Shown: piece after piece, positions 59,666 through 64,000 of the stretch | Layout of the letters: each line of letters begins with the position of its first letter | How positions within the stretch are numbered: the first letter of the stretch is position 1 | Assembly: GCF_001612665.1 (NCBI RefSeq) | Contig: NZ_BDAX01000019.1 | Coordinates: 1 to 64,000 of the forward strand | DNA length: 64,000 bases | Reading direction: 5' to 3' | Source: Nocardia alba NBRC 108234 | GTDB lineage: Bacteria > Actinomycetota > Actinomycetes > Mycobacteriales > Mycobacteriaceae | The notes under the pieces: generated by a model | What the model was told of the DNA's origin: nothing | Databases searched by the model: none | The model's input: only the letters and a program-made list of their open reading frames with translations | Made by a program: the position numbers and the translations under genes

Positions 59666-60910
59666 ATGACCGGAACCACCGCGTTCGGCGTCCACTCCGA
59701 AGTCGGCACGCTGCGCAAAGTGCTGGTGTGCGCGCCCGGCCTGGCCCACGAGCGGCTCACGCCGACCAACTGCGACGACCTGCTCTTCGACGACGTGCTG
59801 TGGGTGCAGAACGCCAAACGCGACCACTTCGACTTCATGACGAAGATGCGCGACCGCGGCGTCGAGGTGATCGAACTCCACAATCTGCTCGCCGAGACCC
59901 TCGCCGTGCCCGGCGCGAAAGCCTGGATTCTCGACCGCAAGATCGTCGCCAACGAAGTCGGGCTCGGGCTGATCGACGACACCAGGGCCTACCTGGACTC
60001 GCTGGACGCGCGTACCCTGGCGACCTACCTCATCGGCGGATTCGCGACCGCCGACCTGCCCGCCGACTTCCGTTCCGGCTACCTGGCGCTGGCGCGCGAG
60101 CAGACCGGGGTCCGCGAGTACCTGATGCCGCCGCTGCCGAACACCCTCTACACCCGCGACACCACGTGTTGGCTCTACGGCGGCGTCACCCTCAATCCGC
60201 TGTACTGGCCCGCCCGGCACGACGAGACGCTGCTGATGGCCGCGATCTACGCCTTCCACCCCGATTTCACCGACGCGAAGGTCTGGTGGGGCGACCCCGA
60301 ACAGGACTGGGGGCTGGCCACTTTCGAGGGCGGCGACGTGATGCCGGTCGGCAACGGGGTGGTCCTGGTCGGGATGAGCGAACGGACCTCGCGCCAGGCG
60401 ATCACCCAGGTCGCCGCGTCGCTGTTCGCGGCGGGCGCCGCCGAGCGGGTGATCGTGGCGGGGATGCCGAAGCTGCGCTCGGCGATGCACCTCGACACCG
60501 TGTTCACCTTCGCCGACCGCGACCTGGTGACGGTGTATCCCGACATCGTCTACGGCATCCACCCGTTCTCCCTGCGGCCGAGCGACCGCGCACCCGGGGT
60601 CGAGGTGATCGAGGAGACCGCGCCGTTCCTCGACGTGGTGGCCGCCGCGCTGAACCTGCCGAAGCTGCGGGTGGTGGAGACGGGCGGCGGCTTCTACGCC
60701 AATGAACGTCAGCAGTGGGACAGCGGCAACAACCTGGTCGCGGTCGAACCCGGCGTCGTGTTCGCCTACGACCGCAACACCCACACCAACGCGGCCCTGC
60801 GCAAGGAAGGCGTCGAGGTGATCACCATCGTCGGCGCCGAACTCGGGCGCGGGCGCGGCGGCGGACACTGCATGACCTGCCCGCTGATCCGTGACGCCGT
60901 CGAGTTCTGA
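59666..60910 (+). CDS. arcA: Arginine deiminase
   Basis: 414 aa from the ATG after CGAGGAG. It converts arginine to citrulline and ammonia. FEGGDVMPVGNGVVLVGMSE, HLDTVFTFAD and the catalytic Cys near the end in GGHCMTCPLIRD are intact. It converges on a molybdoenzyme gene with five bases between the stops. Confidence 0.95.
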   Translation: MTGTTAFGVHSEVGTLRKVLVCAPGLAHERLTPTNCDDLLFDDVLWVQNAKRDHFDFMTKMRDRGVEVIELHNLLAETLAVPGAKAWILDRKIVANEVGLGLIDDTRAYLDSLDARTLATYLIGGFATADLPADFRSGYLALAREQTGVREYLMPPLPNTLYTRDTTCWLYGGVTLNPLYWPARHDETLLMAAIYAFHPDFTDAKVWWGDPEQDWGLATFEGGDVMPVGNGVVLVGMSERTSRQAITQVAASLFAAGAAERVIVAGMPKLRSAMHLDTVFTFADRDLVTVYPDIVYGIHPFSLRPSDRAPGVEVIEETAPFLDVVAAALNLPKLRVVETGGGFYANERQQWDSGNNLVAVEPGVVFAYDRNTHTNAALRKEGVEVITIVGAELGRGRGGGHCMTCPLIRDAVEF

Positions 60911-60915
60911 GCGGA

Positions 60916-62910
60916 TCAGCGGGGACGTATCTCGACGCGGTTGTCGTGGAACACCGCGCCACCGCCGTAGTCCGAATCCCGTTCGGCGATCGTGGCATTG
61001 ACCGTGGCGCCGTTGGTGAATTTGGCCCAGCGACCCTTCGTCGTGCCCGCGACGCCAGGGCGGACCCGGTCCGACACCTCGGCCACGGCCTCGAACGACC
61101 CACGCGCGTTGGACACCAGGACTGGGGTGCCGTCGGTGATCCCGCGGGTGGCGGCGTCGTCGGGGTGCAGGGTGACGGTGGATTCGCCCGCACGGCGGCG
61201 CAATTCGGGGTTGGAGCCGAAGGTGGTGTTCAGGAAGTAGTGCGAAGCGGCGGAGATCAGCACCAGTCCGTCGCCGGGGTCGGCCGGCGGGGTGTAGGTA
61301 GGAAAGGCATCGTGACCGGCCAGTTCGGCTCTGGCGGAGACGAACTGGAGTTTCCCCGCTGGAACCGGGCCCGCCTGCACTTTCAGGAATCCGTCGGCCC
61401 TGAGGCGTTCGAGGTCATGGCCTTTGAGCAGTTGCCTGGCCAGTTCCTCGTCGGAGTCGTAGAGCGCGGGCTCGGTGAGACCGAAGCGGCGCGCGAGTCG
61501 ACGGAAAGTCTCTGTGGTGGAAAGGCATTCGCCGGGCGGTTCGACGGCCGGTTCGTTCCAGATCAGATAGAGGTGCCCGTAGCCCGCGAGCACGTCGAGG
61601 TGTTCGGGCTGCATCGTGGCGGGCAGGACGATGTCGGCGTAGTCGACAGTGTCGGTCCCGAAGTGCTCGAGGACCACGGTGAACAGGTCCTCGCGCGACA
61701 GGCCCTCGATCACCCGACGCTGATCGGGATTCGAGCCGACCGGGTTCGCCCCGATCACGAACAGCGCCTTGACCGGCGGACCATCGGTCTCGAGCAGGGC
61801 TTCGCCGAGCCGGGTCATCGACAGGGTGCGGACCGGGTGCGGCAGTAGATCATCGCGACGCAGTGCGGCACCGTCGAGGCGGAAGTGCCCACTCGTCGAA
61901 TAATGCAGTCCCCCACCGGGTATCGCCCAGTCACCGGTGACTCCGGGCAGGCAGGCGAGCACACGCAGCGCCATACCGCCGCCCGCGTGGCGTTGCATAC
62001 CTTGCGAGGCGCGGATGGCGGTCGGCCTGGTGCGGGCGATCCGCTCCCCGAGCGCGACGATCCGCTCCTCGGGCAGCCCAGTGATCGCGGCGACACGTTC
62101 GGGGGTGTATTCCTCGATACGGTCCCGGAATTCGGGCCAGCCCTCGGTGTGCTCGGCGATGAACTCGGTGTCCTGCGCGCCCAGCGACACCACCACGTGC
62201 AGCAACCCGAGAGCCAGCGCCGCGTCGGTGCCGGGCAACGGGGCGAGGTGTTCGTCGCAGCGCTCGGAGGTCTTGGTGCGGACAGGGTCGATGGAGACCA
62301 GGTAGGCGCCGCTGTCCTGGATGAACTTCCACAGGTGGTGGCCGGAACTGAGCGGATTGGTGCCCCACAGCAGGATCAGCTTCGACTTCGCGAAGTCCTC
62401 GGGGTCCATGCCGCCGGAGGTGCCGAGGGTGTAGCGAAGGCCCGCGGTGCCCGCGACCGAGCAGATGGTCGGCCGATGATGCGAGGCGCCGAGCAGGTTG
62501 AACATCCGGCGCCCCGGAAACCCTTCCAGCCCTTGGATATAGCCCAGGCTGCCGGTGCCGTGGAACGGCCAGACCGCCTCACCGCCGAATTCGTCGATGA
62601 TGCCGGTGACCCGGGTGGCGATCTCGTCGAGCGCATCGTCCCAGCTGATCCGCTCGAACTTCCCCGACCCCTTCGGTCCGACCCGGCGCATCGGATACCG
62701 GAGCCTGCCCGGCGCGCCGACCTGCTCGAGATACCGGTTCACCTTCACGCACAGCGCGCCGCGCGTGACCGGATGTTCCCTGTTTCCTCGGAGACCCGTG
62801 GCGACCCCGTCCTCGACGGTCACCACCCACGAGCACGCGTCGGGGCAGTCGAGCGGGCATGCGCCGAGCACCTTCACCAGGCCATCATAGGTGGGACGAA
62901 TTGCCGCCAC
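60916..62910 (-). CDS. Molybdopterin-dependent oxidoreductase
   Basis: 664 aa from a GTG; an internal GTG at the sequence KVLGACPLDCPDACSW is an alternative start. An N-terminal [4Fe-4S] site (CPLDCPDAC ... GALCVK), then WGTNPLSSGHHLW, IGANPVGSNPDQ, and a C-terminal MopB domain. DMSO-reductase superfamily, single-subunit type. The substrate is unknown. No chaperone or electron-transfer partner is adjacent. Confidence 0.9.
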   Translation of the reverse strand: MAAIRPTYDGLVKVLGACPLDCPDACSWVVTVEDGVATGLRGNREHPVTRGALCVKVNRYLEQVGAPGRLRYPMRRVGPKGSGKFERISWDDALDEIATRVTGIIDEFGGEAVWPFHGTGSLGYIQGLEGFPGRRMFNLLGASHHRPTICSVAGTAGLRYTLGTSGGMDPEDFAKSKLILLWGTNPLSSGHHLWKFIQDSGAYLVSIDPVRTKTSERCDEHLAPLPGTDAALALGLLHVVVSLGAQDTEFIAEHTEGWPEFRDRIEEYTPERVAAITGLPEERIVALGERIARTRPTAIRASQGMQRHAGGGMALRVLACLPGVTGDWAIPGGGLHYSTSGHFRLDGAALRRDDLLPHPVRTLSMTRLGEALLETDGPPVKALFVIGANPVGSNPDQRRVIEGLSREDLFTVVLEHFGTDTVDYADIVLPATMQPEHLDVLAGYGHLYLIWNEPAVEPPGECLSTTETFRRLARRFGLTEPALYDSDEELARQLLKGHDLERLRADGFLKVQAGPVPAGKLQFVSARAELAGHDAFPTYTPPADPGDGLVLISAASHYFLNTTFGSNPELRRRAGESTVTLHPDDAATRGITDGTPVLVSNARGSFEAVAEVSDRVRPGVAGTTKGRWAKFTNGATVNATIAERDSDYGGGAVFHDNRVEIRPR

Positions 62911-63013
62911 CCGGACCGGCCGTGCCCGATACGCCGCAGCGCTGGGACATGGTGATGAACGAAGAGTGGTCCCCGGCGAAACCCGCCGAGGACCACCACT
63001 TCGTACCGAGGAC

Positions 63014-64000
<987 letters not shown>

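Overview
The window is high-GC actinobacterial DNA, most likely from a Nocardia or a close relative (Rhodococcus is the main alternative). Three things point there: a complete Mce4-type steroid importer embedded in a cholesterol-catabolism cluster ordered like Mycobacterium tuberculosis Rv3494c-Rv3556c; a type VII secretion substrate cassette with a Thr/Pro- and Gly/Ala-rich PPE-like protein and an EspG-like chaperone; and an EspR-like regulator. Family names below come from reading the translations; no database search was possible.

Layout. 1-7.1 kb: M23 peptidase, DUF1508 protein, purD, PH-domain protein, HIT hydrolase, then a four-gene T7SS cassette (DUF3558 lipoprotein, Esx/PE-like protein with YxxxD, PPE-like protein, EspG-like protein). 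7.2-12.3 kb: PLP-dependent desulfhydrase/deaminase, a gene graveyard (ECF fragment, VapC remnant with an in-frame stop, AbrB-type remnant), an ECF42-like sigma factor with its DGPF partner, a HEPN/Abi-like protein, tRNA-Thr(UGU) and an orphan MbtH. 12.4-17.3 kb: alpha/beta hydrolase, small acidic ORF, otsA and a two-component system.

17.3-31.3 kb: the minus-strand operon yrbE4A-yrbE4B-mce4A-F plus two Mce-associated genes, then hsd4A, fdxD, fadE26 and fadE27. 34-48.3 kb: fadD19, echA19, a second acyl-CoA ligase, an F420 oxidoreductase, DUF35-ltp4-ltp3, a second F420 oxidoreductase, an NTF2-like protein, cyp125 and fadA5. KstR-type sites (TnnAACnnGTTnnA) stand in front of nearly every transcription unit, several of them shared between divergent genes. 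52-57.8 kb: the KstR2-type ring-degradation block (two SDRs, echA20, ipdA, ipdB, ipdC) with a nested KstR2-like palindrome in the divergent promoter. The right edge cuts fadA6.

Non-steroid cassettes interrupt the catabolic cluster. They are TetR-FAD monooxygenase-Phd/Doc (31.3-34.1 kb), VOC-ECF sigma (36.8-38.4 kb), EspR-like regulator with a GSA-repeat exported protein, ImmA/IrrE peptidase and multi-pass membrane protein (48.7-52 kb), and arcD-arcA plus a molybdopterin oxidoreductase (58.2-62.9 kb).

The most unusual points are the Doc toxin with Tyr in place of the Fic-motif His, the GSA-repeat/ImmA/DUF6545-like operon, the paired CAACGNTTG operators, two dispersed three-hairpin elements whose first stem differs by compensatory changes, and a tandem cruciform repeat between two SDR genes.
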